From Paenibacillus maysiensis (GTDB lineage Bacteria > Bacillota > Bacilli > Paenibacillales > Paenibacillaceae): DNA of 33,880 bases. A program made the translations under genes and the position numbers. Shown here one piece after another: positions 11,373 through 20,427 of this stretch; the first letter of the stretch is position 1, and the number at the start of each line of letters is the position of its first letter. The stretch covers positions 1-33,880 of the forward strand of contig NZ_ASRY01000007.1 of NCBI RefSeq assembly GCF_000520815.1, given 5' to 3'. The notes beneath the pieces were generated by a model that was given only the letters and a program-made list of their open reading frames with translations, made no database searches and was not told the origin of the DNA.

Positions 11373-11679
11373 TCGCAACTCCCTCTTCCCCAAAAATGAA
11401 TTCCGCGTCTATGTGTTACTGTAAAAGATATGCCGGACCTGTCCATGTTCATGACAAGCTTTTCCGACTGAAAGCAGAGGGATCAGGACAACAAGAGGGG
11501 GAGTGGTGAATTCTGCTATTGACGATCGAAATGAATGCATATATTGTTGGTTTACGGCTATTTTCGACGAAAAAGAAGGGTTTTCCAGGATCAGGGCAGA
11601 AATGTTCTATAAAGCAGTCAATAACCCCGCTAATTGCTGATCTGCGGAACCGGAGTCGCTGGGAGGAGGAACGGCCATC
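11373..11679. other. Divergent spoVB/comN intergenic region
   Basis: This 307-bp gap holds the possible sigma-E promoter for spoVB and, for comN, TTGACG at 11519-11524 with TATTGT 17 bp later. Overlapping short reading frames here have no ribosome site or recognisable product, so I do not call them genes. Confidence 0.4.
11425..11455 (-). promoter_or_regulatory. Possible sigma-E-type promoter of spoVB
   Basis: On the minus strand, GTCATGAA and CATATCTT are separated by about 15 bp, roughly like the mother-cell sigma-E pattern (ATATT, 13-15 bp, CATACA-T). spoVB is a sigma-E gene in B. subtilis. The match is loose. Confidence 0.3.
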
Positions 11680-11937
11680 GTGGGTATGGAAGAGCTGGAT
11701 GAGCAGGATTGGGATGACGCAATTGAGATGCTGTGTCAAAGCAAGGCGGACGAGTTGATTCTCGTAGGCTATGAGCATGTCACAAGCAAGGACGTGTGGA
11801 ATTGCGTCAGTCATAAATATGAAAAGGAGGGTATTCCTCCGCTGCACAAGCTCGTTAACGATATACTTTCCCTTAAAGCGACGAGCTTTATGAACTATTT
11901 GACAATGTCCGCATTACGGGGCTCCACTTTCGAATAG
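11680..11937 (+). CDS. comN: ComN-like post-transcriptional regulator
   Basis: This small acidic protein of 85 residues has no membrane segment. It matches the YrzD/ComN family in length, in style (WDDAIEMLCQSKADE, VTSKDVWNCVSHKYEKE) and in position between spoVB and secDF. In B. subtilis ComN governs comE operon mRNA and competence and localises to the pole. The start is GTG 11680, placed 9 nt behind GGAGGAGGA; the ATG two codons later would be 15 nt away. It stands alone ahead of the secD promoter. Confidence 0.75.
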   Translation: MGMEELDEQDWDDAIEMLCQSKADELILVGYEHVTSKDVWNCVSHKYEKEGIPPLHKLVNDILSLKATSFMNYLTMSALRGSTFE

Positions 11938-11962
11938 AAGGGGGTCTTTTTTTGCGTTCAAA

Positions 11963-11991
11963 TTGACTGCTTTTTGAGGGGTAGCTATAAT
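11963..11991 (+). promoter_or_regulatory. Sigma-A promoter of secDF
   Basis: TTGACT (11963-11968) and TATAAT (11986-11991) are separated by exactly 17 bp, a near-consensus housekeeping promoter. Its position rules out translation starts for secD upstream of about 12000. Confidence 0.85.
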
Positions 11992-12027
11992 AGGAATATT
12001 GAGAATGAAAGGGGAACATGGGACGGA

Positions 12028-13284
12028 ATGAAGAGAATTCTAAGTTTCATCGTGGTCGTGCTCATAACCACTGGTGTTATGGTCGGGACAAGCCCGGGCC
12101 TGCTGAACAGTTTAAAACTAGGCCTCGATTTAAAGGGAGGCTTTGAAATCTTATATGAAGCCCAGCCTTTGGAAGCCGGGCAGAGTGTAACCAGCCAGTC
12201 TCTTATACAAACAGCTCAAAGTCTGGAGAGACGGATAAACGCGCTTGGTACAACTGAGCCGGAAGTAACAACGGAGGGTACCAACCGTATTCGTGTACGG
12301 CTTGCTGGTGTCTCCAATGAAGCAGAAGTCCGCTCCATGCTGAAAAAGCCTGCCGAGTTGACCTTCCGCAGTGCAACGGCAGCGGATGCCAAAAAGCCGG
12401 GCCAATACAGCAAAATTGAGCTTCGCGGTAATGATTTTGTGGAGAATGGTGCTGTTGTCGGCTTCGACCAGCTGAATCAGCCTGAAATTAGTATCAAAGT
12501 AAAAGACAAAGCCAAATTTGCAGAGATTACAAAGCGACTTCTTAATAAAGAATTAGCTATTTTCCTGGATCAGGAATTGCTGTCTGCACCTACTGTACGT
12601 GGAGAATTGACGGATGGTAGCGCATCAATCACAGGTAACTACACTCGTGATGAAGCGAACAAGCTGGCGGATACGATTAATCTGGGTGCTCTTCCGCTCA
12701 AACTGACGGAAAAATATTCTCAGAGTGTAGGTGCTACGCTGGGTCAACTGTCACTGGATCAAACGATCCGTGCCGGCTTGATTGGTTCGATCATTATTCT
12801 GGTATTCATGATTTTGATGTTCCGTGTACCGGGCCTGGTTGCCAGCTTCTGTCTCATCGTTCATACCTGGCTGGTGCTTGCCATCTTCTACTTAGGCGGG
12901 TTTGTACTCACGCTTCCGGGTATCGCAGCGTTTGTGCTGGGGATCGGGATGGCGGTCGATGCCAATATCATTACGTATGAGCGGATTAAAGAAGAAATCA
13001 AGACAGGTAAAACGATTCGTTCTTCTGTCATCGCAGGTAGTAAGGCCTCGTTCCGTACCGTTATGGATGCCAATATTACGACTATTATAGCGGCTGCTGT
13101 TATGTTCGGTCTGGGAACAGGCTCGGTTAGAGGTTTCGCTCTGGTGCTCATGGTTGATATTGTCACCAGTATTTTAACGAACATCTTCTTCTCCCGTTTC
13201 TTGCTCAATCTGCTGGTTAAAGCGGATGCTGTGAAGAAGCCCAAGTATTTTGGTGTGAAGGAGAGTGATATCAGTGCGCTATAA
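12028..13284 (+). CDS. secD: SecD, protein translocase subunit
   Basis: SecD works with SecF and the proton-motive force to help pull exported proteins through SecYEG. The 418-residue product has an N-terminal membrane segment, the D1 motif LGLDLKGGFEILYEA, a large extracytoplasmic P1 domain (LIQTAQSLERRINALGTTEP) and five C-terminal membrane segments with GIGMAVDANIITYERIKEE. The start is ATG 12028: the in-frame ATG at 11974 lies inside the promoter, and the membrane segment begins right after 12028. It overlaps secF. In Bacillus secDF is one fused gene; here the two are separate. Confidence 0.96.
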   Translation: MKRILSFIVVVLITTGVMVGTSPGLLNSLKLGLDLKGGFEILYEAQPLEAGQSVTSQSLIQTAQSLERRINALGTTEPEVTTEGTNRIRVRLAGVSNEAEVRSMLKKPAELTFRSATAADAKKPGQYSKIELRGNDFVENGAVVGFDQLNQPEISIKVKDKAKFAEITKRLLNKELAIFLDQELLSAPTVRGELTDGSASITGNYTRDEANKLADTINLGALPLKLTEKYSQSVGATLGQLSLDQTIRAGLIGSIIILVFMILMFRVPGLVASFCLIVHTWLVLAIFYLGGFVLTLPGIAAFVLGIGMAVDANIITYERIKEEIKTGKTIRSSVIAGSKASFRTVMDANITTIIAAAVMFGLGTGSVRGFALVLMVDIVTSILTNIFFSRFLLNLLVKADAVKKPKYFGVKESDISAL

Positions 13285-14191
13285 TTGGGACTTTAAATAT
13301 ATCAAGATGAGCAAGTGGTTTTACACGTTCTCGATTATTATCACGCTGCTTGGTATTTTGAGCTTGTCGATTTTTGGTTTGAATTACGGTGTTGATTTCC
13401 GTTCCGGTTCCAATGTGGATGTCAATCTGACCAAAACAGTTACACAGGAACAGATTCAAACTTTGCTGGACAAGAAGGGTATCGGCAAAGAGGTGGATTA
13501 TACGCCGGGTAAAGAGCGCTTTGGTATCCGCTTTTCGCAGGTGTTGACGGATCAGCAAGTAAATGATTTTAAAACATCTTTCAATAAAGAGCTTGATCCA
13601 AAGGCTTCCTTTGAGGTTAATACGGTGGATACGGAAATGGCGCAAGAGCTGGAGCGAAATGCAATATGGGCGATTTTGTTAGCCTGTGTGGCCATTGCTG
13701 CTTATATCTCGATCCGGTTTGAATGGCGGTTTGCCATCGCAGCCATTGTTTCGCTGTTGCATGATGCCTTTCTCGTTATCAGTATTTTCTCGATCTTCCG
13801 ACTTGAGGTGGATTTGACCTTTATTACAGCAATTCTGACGATTGTCGGCTTCTCCATCAATGACACCGTCGTTATTTTTGACCGCATTCGGGAAAATTTA
13901 CGATTTGCGAAGAAGAAGTCCAGGGACGACTTGGAGCAGGTGGTCGATCACAGTATTGCACAGACAATGACTCGTTCACTTGCAACGGTGTTTACTGTGT
14001 TTATTGCCTCCTTGTGCTTGTTCATTTTTGGCGGCGAGTCGATTCGGATGTTCTCGCTTGCGATGGTTATCGGTTTGTTGTTTGGTGCTTATTCTTCCAT
14101 CTTCATTGCCAGCCCGCTGTGGGTGGCCTTGAAAGGAAAACAAAAGTCTCCGGCAGCTGGCGGTGGTGCGGCCAAGACTGCAAAGTCTTAA
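13274..14191 (+). CDS. secF: SecF, protein translocase subunit
   Basis: SecF is the partner of SecD. The product of about 305 residues has six membrane segments, the N-terminal motif NYGVDFRSGSNVDV and the core motif GFSINDTVVIFDRIRENLR. The start is GTG 13274 because AAGGAGAG ends 9 nt ahead of it; the GTG at 13265 abuts the ribosome site. The start lies inside the secD end (11-bp overlap), so translation is coupled. A terminator follows. Confidence 0.95.
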   Translation: MRYNWDFKYIKMSKWFYTFSIIITLLGILSLSIFGLNYGVDFRSGSNVDVNLTKTVTQEQIQTLLDKKGIGKEVDYTPGKERFGIRFSQVLTDQQVNDFKTSFNKELDPKASFEVNTVDTEMAQELERNAIWAILLACVAIAAYISIRFEWRFAIAAIVSLLHDAFLVISIFSIFRLEVDLTFITAILTIVGFSINDTVVIFDRIRENLRFAKKKSRDDLEQVVDHSIAQTMTRSLATVFTVFIASLCLFIFGGESIRMFSLAMVIGLLFGAYSSIFIASPLWVALKGKQKSPAAGGGAAKTAKS

Positions 14192-14224
14192 AATTACGCT
14201 TGACATCAGCAGTATGAATTAAAG

Positions 14225-14255
14225 AGAAAGCCGCGTCTGTATGGGCGCGGTTTTC
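14225..14255 (+). terminator. Terminator after secF
   Basis: GAAAGCCGCGTC pairs with GGGCGCGGTTTTC around a short loop. The T run is four long. Confidence 0.7.
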
Positions 14256-14324
14256 TAAGGTTTGGAGAATTTGAAATGGAGCATTACCGGGGAATTGTCA
14301 GTTCAGGATTGAGGGGGATACGTT

Positions 14325-15281
14325 GTGAATAGCGAACGCAGCCGATCATTGGAAACTGCGGCGTGGAGCGGGATTATAGGTAATCTTGCACTGGCTGTTC
14401 TAAAGGGAACCGTCGGTTATGCGGCAAACAGCAAGGCGTTGATGGGGGATGCGCTGCACACGGCTGCGGATAGTGCTTCTCGTTTGCAGGAGCTTTTGTT
14501 CTCCAAAGGTGCAGCAGAGCATGGTATACTGGCACGGTTGCGGAACGGTGAAAAAGTCCGGACGGTCATATCGGTGGTACTGGCTATATTGGTGCTGATG
14601 AGTGGTCTTCAGCTGGGCATATTGGCTGTTCGCTCTTTAAGCAGCCCAGAGCCGCAGGCTCCAGGTCTGTATGCGCTCATTACCGCCTTCGCTGCTTTGG
14701 TGCTGAGAGAGGCGCTATTTCAGTTTCAATACCGCTACTCCATTAAACACGGTCATAAGGCCGAAGCAGATTTGTACGCTAATCATGAACGGTACTCGCT
14801 TTATGCGTCACTGATTGCACTGATCGGTATGATTGGGGCAATGACAGGCGAAGCGATGGAGTGGCCTGCATTATTATATCTTGACCCGACCGCTGCGCTG
14901 CTGGTAGCCTGTCTGGTGTTGCGTAAAGGATATCTGATGGTACTGAATACCGCCTATCCGGCTCCTGCACAACCTCTGCGTGAGGAAGACTCACAACGCT
15001 TCATGGAGACGATTCAGCGGGTGCATGGTATCGTAACAGTTGAGCATCTGCATGCGCAGGAAGCAGGTCTTTTTATAACTGTGGATGTAACCATTAGCGT
15101 GAATCCCCGGATTACGGTGCAAGAAGCGCAGGAAATTGCTGATCGGGCAAAAAATCTGCTACTGGCGCGGTTTCCGCAGGTGACCCATGTACAGATGCAG
15201 TTCGTTTCTTATCAAGCCGGGTATCCTTACAAGTCTAATCATGAACTACCGGATAATGATGTGTCGTCCCTGCTGCAATAA
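14325..15281 (+). CDS. Cation diffusion facilitator family transporter
   Basis: The 318-residue product has about six membrane segments and a C-terminal cytoplasmic ferredoxin-like domain (VHGIVTVEHLHAQEAGLF). These are the marks of CDF metal/proton antiporters. The first metal motif is present (Asp42-x2-His45-x3-Asp49 in GDALHTAADS). In the second, at the NHERYS segment, a Ser stands where the usual Asp of HxxxD is expected, so metal choice or activity may differ. The start is GTG behind GAGGGGGA. It is 34 bp upstream of recJ. Confidence 0.85.
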   Translation: MNSERSRSLETAAWSGIIGNLALAVLKGTVGYAANSKALMGDALHTAADSASRLQELLFSKGAAEHGILARLRNGEKVRTVISVVLAILVLMSGLQLGILAVRSLSSPEPQAPGLYALITAFAALVLREALFQFQYRYSIKHGHKAEADLYANHERYSLYASLIALIGMIGAMTGEAMEWPALLYLDPTAALLVACLVLRKGYLMVLNTAYPAPAQPLREEDSQRFMETIQRVHGIVTVEHLHAQEAGLFITVDVTISVNPRITVQEAQEIADRAKNLLLARFPQVTHVQMQFVSYQAGYPYKSNHELPDNDVSSLLQ

Positions 15282-15315
15282 TGGCAGGACGACTATGAAA
15301 GAAAGGTGAATAGGA

Positions 15316-17712
15316 TTGCTTCATTCGCAGTACCGATGGAAGACCCCAGAGGTTAACATGGAAGCGGCTCAGCCGTTGACGGAAGAGTTGGGGATTTCAC
15401 CATTGTTGTCCCGGCTTTTAGTGAATCGGGGTGTCACTACGGCCGGGGAAGCAAACCGCTTTTTGTACGGAAGTGCAGACGACATACACGACCCTTTTCT
15501 GCTCCTGGGCATGAAAGAGGCAGTGCCGAGAATCCGTCAGGCGCTGGAGCGTGGCGAACACATATTAATTTATGGTGATTATGATGCGGACGGGGTATCC
15601 AGTACGTCATTGATGATTCAGCTTATGCGCTTCCTGAAAGCTTCGTATGATATTTATATTCCGCACCGATCCAATGAGGGATATGGACTGCACAATCATG
15701 CCCTTGATTGGGCTAATCAGCAAGGGGTTACGCTGGTCATTACGGTGGATACGGGAATTAGTGCAGTAGAGCAAATCGCTTATGCGGCAACCCTGGGCAT
15801 AGATGTTATTGTAACTGACCATCACGAGCCTCCCGCTGTGCTGCCTGAAGCGTATACACTGATCAATCCGAAGCTGCCCGGCTGCCCCTACCCATTTAAG
15901 GGCCTTGCTGGTGTTGGTGTGGCTCTAAAGCTGGCACAGGCGCTGCTGGGTGAAGTTCCCGAGGAATGGTTTGAAATTGCTGCTATTGGTACGGTAGCCG
16001 ATCTAATGCCGTTACATGGTGAGAACCGGACGATGGTACGTAGAGGGATTCAGTCTATGAGAAGCTCTGCGTTTCCGGGTATCCGGGCATTGCTTGGTGT
16101 AGCGGGCGTGGATATGTCTACAGTGACCTCTGTCAACATCGCATTTGCCTTGGCTCCGCGGATTAATGCCAGCGGACGCCTGGATCATGCCGGGCGGGCG
16201 GTCTCCCTTTTGACGACAGAGCAGGAGGAAGAAGCAGATCAGCTCGCGCATGCGCTGGATTTGCTCAATCGGGAGCGTCAGCAAGTAGTTGAGCGTATTG
16301 TGGAGCAAGCCGAGCAGCAGTTGGCAGCCAAGCTGAATGGAGGCACGCTGCCGTCTGTAATCGTATTGGCTGGTGAAGGCTGGAACGTGGGTGTCGTGGG
16401 GATTGTGGCATCCAAGCTGCTGGATCGCTATTATCGTCCAACCATTATTCTTGGCATAGATGCAGAAACAGGTATGTGCAAAGGGTCGGCCCGTTCTATT
16501 CCAGCCTTGGACATTTACAGTGCTCTGACAGACAGTCATGATCTCATGGAGCACTTTGGCGGTCATCCTTCGGCTGCGGGTATGACGCTGTCTCGCGACA
16601 ATCTGGCATCGTTTGAGGAACGGTTAAATCGCTATGCTGCTTCCATTCTGACGCCAGACAATCTCGTTCCTGTAGCCGAGGCAGATATGGTTTGTCGTCT
16701 GGACGAGGTATCTGTACAGGTGGTTGAAGAACTGGAGTTACTTCAACCCTTTGGTATGGGGAACCCTTCTCCACGTTTCGTGTTACAGGGTCTTCAATTG
16801 CGTGAGGCCCGTAAAATGGGGCGTGAGAAGAATCATGTGAAGTTGCTATTGGAACAGAACGGATTATCGCTGGATGCGATTGCCTTCCGACGTGGCGATC
16901 TGGCTGATTTTTTGCAGCAGCAAACCGAGCTTGATCTGCTGGGGGAGCTGTCTATTAATGAATGGAACGGTAAACGCTCCCTCCAGCTGATGATGCAGGA
17001 TATCCGTGTACAGGCTCCGCAAATTTTTGATTATCGGGGAGTATCGGACCCTTTTGCCGAGCTGGAGCGGGGGCTTAAGATCTTTCATCCTCGTATAGAA
17101 GAACGAAAAAATGACGTTGCGGTTGTGATGCATCCGTCGTCCAGGCTTCGTCCGTCTCGTCCAGTGAACGCCGGATCCATATGGGTATATGATAAGGAGG
17201 GCGGCGTTACTCCCGGTGATGGCCGAAGGGATGCGCAACACTCTGTAAAGTCACTGTTCGTGTTGGAGCCACCGGCTACACCGGAGCAGTTGCAGGCATT
17301 GTGGTCTACGTTTGAAGATGTAGAGAATGTGTTTCTCCTTCATTCGGTCAGTGAACGAGGCGGTCGGCTCGTCAGCCCGGACAGGGAGCTGTTCAAGCGT
17401 ATTTACGTTGTGCTTTCCCAAATGGGGACGAAGCTTGTGGATGAAAAAGCGATGCTGCCCACTCTTAGCCGCCAATGCTCTTGCTCAGTGCGGATGCTAT
17501 CTAAAGTACTGGACATTTTCGAGGAGCTTGAGTTTATAACGCGTACAGAAGAGCGATTCTGTTTTGTGTCCAATCCGCCCAAGCGGGATTTAACAGCTTC
17601 TCCACGTTATCAGGAATTGCATGATATGGCTGAAATGGAACGTTATTTGCTGGATGCGGATACAACCCAGATGACAAGCTGGATTATGTCGCTTATGAAG
17701 GGCGCGTCTTGA
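15316..17712 (+). CDS. recJ: RecJ, single-strand 5'-3' exonuclease
   Basis: RecJ degrades single-stranded DNA 5' to 3' in recombination and mismatch repair. The 798-residue product has DHH-family motifs: GDYDADGVSSTS with Asp88, Asp90 and Asp92; VTDHH at 167-170; the DHHA1 motif GGHPSAAGM; and an OB-like domain. The extra C-terminal region of about 200 residues is usual in Bacilli and explains the length relative to the 577-residue E. coli protein. The start is TTG, 7 nt behind AAGGTG. apt follows after 68 bp. Confidence 0.97.
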   Translation: MLHSQYRWKTPEVNMEAAQPLTEELGISPLLSRLLVNRGVTTAGEANRFLYGSADDIHDPFLLLGMKEAVPRIRQALERGEHILIYGDYDADGVSSTSLMIQLMRFLKASYDIYIPHRSNEGYGLHNHALDWANQQGVTLVITVDTGISAVEQIAYAATLGIDVIVTDHHEPPAVLPEAYTLINPKLPGCPYPFKGLAGVGVALKLAQALLGEVPEEWFEIAAIGTVADLMPLHGENRTMVRRGIQSMRSSAFPGIRALLGVAGVDMSTVTSVNIAFALAPRINASGRLDHAGRAVSLLTTEQEEEADQLAHALDLLNRERQQVVERIVEQAEQQLAAKLNGGTLPSVIVLAGEGWNVGVVGIVASKLLDRYYRPTIILGIDAETGMCKGSARSIPALDIYSALTDSHDLMEHFGGHPSAAGMTLSRDNLASFEERLNRYAASILTPDNLVPVAEADMVCRLDEVSVQVVEELELLQPFGMGNPSPRFVLQGLQLREARKMGREKNHVKLLLEQNGLSLDAIAFRRGDLADFLQQQTELDLLGELSINEWNGKRSLQLMMQDIRVQAPQIFDYRGVSDPFAELERGLKIFHPRIEERKNDVAVVMHPSSRLRPSRPVNAGSIWVYDKEGGVTPGDGRRDAQHSVKSLFVLEPPATPEQLQALWSTFEDVENVFLLHSVSERGGRLVSPDRELFKRIYVVLSQMGTKLVDEKAMLPTLSRQCSCSVRMLSKVLDIFEELEFITRTEERFCFVSNPPKRDLTASPRYQELHDMAEMERYLLDADTTQMTSWIMSLMKGAS

Positions 17713-17780
17713 GGCATAGCCTCAAAGCTGATGATGTAGGATGGATATACTAATTAGAAGTTACAGTAGGAGGAACTAAG

Positions 17781-18293
17781 TTGGACTACAAAGAATATAT
17801 TCGGGTGATTCCCGATTTTCCACAACCAGGGATTAGTTTTAAGGACATTACGACCCTGATGAAAAATGGAGAACTGTACCGCAAGGCAATCAATGATATG
17901 AAGGAACTGGTATCGGATTTGAAAATTGATCTGATTGCAGGTCCCGAAGCACGTGGATTCGTTGTAGGTGCGCCTCTGGCTTATGCACTTGGTGTTGGTT
18001 TTATTCCCATCCGTAAAAGCGGCAAGCTGCCTGGTGAGACTATCGAGGAAGCATACGGTTTGGAATACGGCAAGGACATGCTGGCTATGCATAAAGATGC
18101 AATTGAGCCGGGACAAAAGGTTTTGATTGCGGATGATTTGCTTGCTACAGGCGGAACCATTGCTACATCAGTGAATTTGGTACGTCAGCTTGGTGGAAAT
18201 GTGGTAGGGGCTGCTTTTCTTATAGAGCTGTCTGATCTAAATGGACGGGCGAAATTGCCTGACGTAGATGTGTTTACGCTGATTACGTACTAA
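17781..18293 (+). CDS. apt: Adenine phosphoribosyltransferase
   Basis: Apt salvages adenine with PRPP to AMP. The 170-residue length is exactly typical. The N-terminal signature PDFPQPGISFKDITTLM and the PRPP-binding loop VLIADDLLATGGT are intact. Translation starts at TTG with AGGAGGAAC 5-6 nt upstream. It follows recJ and originally neighboured relA, as in B. subtilis; here a remnant region and an NCS2 permease gene intervene. Confidence 0.97.
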   Translation: MDYKEYIRVIPDFPQPGISFKDITTLMKNGELYRKAINDMKELVSDLKIDLIAGPEARGFVVGAPLAYALGVGFIPIRKSGKLPGETIEEAYGLEYGKDMLAMHKDAIEPGQKVLIADDLLATGGTIATSVNLVRQLGGNVVGAAFLIELSDLNGRAKLPDVDVFTLITY

Positions 18294-18342
18294 GCGTCTA
18301 AAGCCGGGGAGTTTCCCGGGAAATATTTGAGCATGAATAACC

Positions 18343-18405
18343 TAAATAGCTCGATGGAACTTCTCTTTTCTTAAAGAGTTGCTCCATCGGGCTATTTTTA
18401 TTTAG
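18343..18405 (+). terminator. Strong terminator after apt
   Basis: AAATAGCTCGATGGA pairs with TCCATCGGGCTATTT over about 15 bp (one G-U pair) around a loop of roughly 24 nt, then T5 interrupted by A. Confidence 0.85.
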
Positions 18406-18434
18406 GTATGTTTTTGGTTGGAGATGTAACTCAC

Positions 18435-18590
18435 ATGAACTTTCAATTCATTTACGAAAATCGTTATGAAAAAATGGGTCATTTGTATGAACAAGAGCTG
18501 GCATTGAATAATATGACCTATGGTCTGGGTGTTTTTTTCGCCAAGGATGCGTATGAGCCTGATGCAACATATCGATCCAATTATGTGTAG
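18435..18590 (+). CDS. Short unrecognised ORF (possible remnant)
   Basis: The frame encodes about 51 residues rich in aromatics (FQFIYENRYEKMGHLYEQEL, NNMTYGLGVFF). GGAG lies 11 nt ahead of the ATG. I do not recognise it. It ends at TAG just before a chemotaxis-receptor C-terminal fragment in another frame, so it may belong to the same gene debris. Confidence 0.3.
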   Translation: MNFQFIYENRYEKMGHLYEQELALNNMTYGLGVFFAKDAYEPDATYRSNYV

Positions 18591-18595
18591 AGAGA

Positions 18596-18709
18596 TGGGA
18601 ACGGTCCGAGCGGCAACTGAAAGTGTTGGAAGGTCTGGATAGCTCAGCCAAGTCGCTTACAGGCGTTTCTGATATGCTCAAGCAGGTGGTATCCCGTTTT
18701 CGTGTGTGA
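18596..18709 (+). pseudogene. C-terminal fragment of a methyl-accepting chemotaxis protein
   Basis: The frame starting TGG GAA reads 37 residues ending in MLKQVVSRFRV and a stop, the typical end of a Paenibacillus chemotaxis receptor signalling domain (helical, then VSRFKV-like). There is no start codon or preceding receptor sequence in frame, so it is debris left by a deletion or insertion. It lies between the apt terminator and the permease terminator. Confidence 0.5.
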
Positions 18710-18738
18710 TATTGTTTGAAAATACAGGCAGTATGATA

Positions 18739-18829
18739 AAAAAATCGCCGCTCTCCATATGCTGTGGTCAACACGTTTTGCCGTTTGGCAGATTGTGTTC
18801 ATTCGCAGCACATGGAGTCGGCGATTTTT
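18739..18829 (-). terminator. Terminator of the NCS2 permease gene
   Basis: AAAAATCGCCG and CGGCGATTTTT are fully complementary, and an inner CCATATGCTG/CAGCACATGG pairing extends the stem around a long loop. T runs exist on both strands, so it may act in both directions. It lies 19 bp behind the permease stop. Confidence 0.8.
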
Positions 18830-18847
18830 AATATAATGAGACAGGCA

Positions 18848-20158
18848 TCAATCCGGTATTTTTTCTGTCAAGGGTTCCTGAGTTTTATCATTGGACCAGC
18901 CAAGAACTTCAATCAGCTTGAAGAACAGGCTAAGGATAATGCCAATAATCGTAGCCAGTGCCATACCTTTCAGGGTGACAGCACCCCAAGTGAGTGTAGC
19001 ACCGCTGATTCCAACAACAAGTACGACCGTAGCAAGCAGCATGTTAGTCGGCTTGGCAAAATCAACTTTTTGCTCCACAAAGATTCTTAGACCGGAGGCC
19101 GCAATGACACCGAACAGCAGCAAGGATACTCCACCCATGACCGGAGCCGGTATATTGGAAACAATCGCCGAGAAGGTGCCTGAGAAGGACAGCAGGATGG
19201 CAATGACAGCCGCTCCGCCAATGACCCATACAGAGTACACTTTCGTTAAAGCCATGACTCCGATATTTTCACCATAGGTTGTATTGGGCGTCGAGCCGAC
19301 AAAGCCGGAAAAGATAGTGGAGATACCGTTACCCAGCAGCGAACGATGCAGGCCGGGATCTTTGGACAGCTCGCGTCCGACAATGTTGCTGGTCACAAGC
19401 AAATGCCCGATATGCTCCACGATAACCACCAGAGCGACTGGAAGAATCGTCAGCATAGCTGAGGTGTTAAATACTGGAGTAGTAATTGCAGGGTGTCCGA
19501 AAAAAGGAGCGTCCGCAATTGCTTGCGTATTTACCATGCCCATAAAATAAGCGAGCACATAACCCACCACGATACCGATCAGAATATGAATGATTTTGGC
19601 AAAACCGCGAAACAGTACGGCTCCCAGAACAGTGACACCGAGTGTAACAAGGGAAAGGGTAATGGTTTTGGGATCCGAGGTCCAGGCTCTGGTTGGATCG
19701 GCATTGATAATGCCTGCCATGCCAGCTGCAACGGGAACCAGCTCCAGACCAATCAGGGCCACGATGGAGCCCATGACAGCCGGTGGGAATACAACGTCCA
19801 GCCACCGAGTTCCGGCATATTTGATCACCAGCGCAACGAGGCAGAAAATAATACCTGTAACAATGAAAGCGCCGAGGGCCATGGCATAGCCATTGCCACC
19901 AGGGTTATTTTTAAGCACGAGACTAACTGGAGCGATAAAAGCGAAGCTGGAGCCGAGATAGGCGGGAATTTTGCCACGGCAGATCCAGATGTACAGCAAT
20001 GTGCCAATTCCGTTCATTAGCAAAATCATGCCGGGATCGACACCAAAGATATTCGGTACCAGCACGGTACTGCCAAACATGGCAAACAAATGCTGTACGC
20101 TGAGCAGGAACCCGGGTCCTGCCGGAAGCTTTTCATTAACTTGAATTTCGCGTTGCAA
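18848..20158 (-). CDS. uraA: NCS2-family uracil/xanthine permease
   Basis: The 436-residue, 12-14 segment membrane protein is of the nucleobase:cation symporter-2 family. Hallmarks are the N-terminal LLSVQHLFAMFGSTVLVP, SSFAFIAPV, and the later region GFVGSTPNTTYGENIGV with the Thr-Tyr-Gly-Glu-Asn of uracil permeases; xanthine/urate members usually differ there, so uracil is favoured. The start is TTG with AAGGAG 9 nt upstream. It is divergent from relA and convergent with apt. No purine riboswitch or PyrR attenuator could be recognised in its short leader. Confidence 0.88.
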   Translation of the reverse strand: MQREIQVNEKLPAGPGFLLSVQHLFAMFGSTVLVPNIFGVDPGMILLMNGIGTLLYIWICRGKIPAYLGSSFAFIAPVSLVLKNNPGGNGYAMALGAFIVTGIIFCLVALVIKYAGTRWLDVVFPPAVMGSIVALIGLELVPVAAGMAGIINADPTRAWTSDPKTITLSLVTLGVTVLGAVLFRGFAKIIHILIGIVVGYVLAYFMGMVNTQAIADAPFFGHPAITTPVFNTSAMLTILPVALVVIVEHIGHLLVTSNIVGRELSKDPGLHRSLLGNGISTIFSGFVGSTPNTTYGENIGVMALTKVYSVWVIGGAAVIAILLSFSGTFSAIVSNIPAPVMGGVSLLLFGVIAASGLRIFVEQKVDFAKPTNMLLATVVLVVGISGATLTWGAVTLKGMALATIIGIILSLFFKLIEVLGWSNDKTQEPLTEKIPD

Positions 20159-20310
20159 CGCAGTTCACTCCTTAGTTCTTTCAATTATTCTTATATACAT
20201 TAATTACTTTTCGTATTTTTTTCAATATAATTCGTTTCATTTCGTCAACAATCCTGATTTCATTGACCTATATGTGTCGGAATGACACGACAATGCCAAA
20301 CCTGTAACAG

Positions 20311-20339
20311 TTGACGTGTGACGTGGTAACCGTCATAAT
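20311..20339 (+). promoter_or_regulatory. Promoter of relA
   Basis: TTGACG (20311-20316) and CATAAT (20334-20339) are separated by 17 bp. A hairpin GGGAACC/GGGTTCC follows in the leader (about 20360-20394), with no T tract. The predicted leader is about 80 nt. Confidence 0.6.
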
Positions 20340-20427
20340 TGTAGGAAATCACTTTTAAAAGGGAACCTTTGCGCGACATTGATCGGCGGGTTCCATTTTG
20401 CATAGAAAGGACACGGAATAGAGCAGA

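Noticed and set aside
11974..12027. An earlier start for secD
   Set aside because: It overlaps the TTGACT/TATAAT promoter, so it cannot be in the mRNA; the SecD N-terminal membrane segment starts at 12028.
20159..20300. Purine riboswitch or PyrR attenuator ahead of the NCS2 permease
   Set aside because: No conserved purine-aptamer core, PyrR-binding loop or terminator/antiterminator pair could be found in the short leader.
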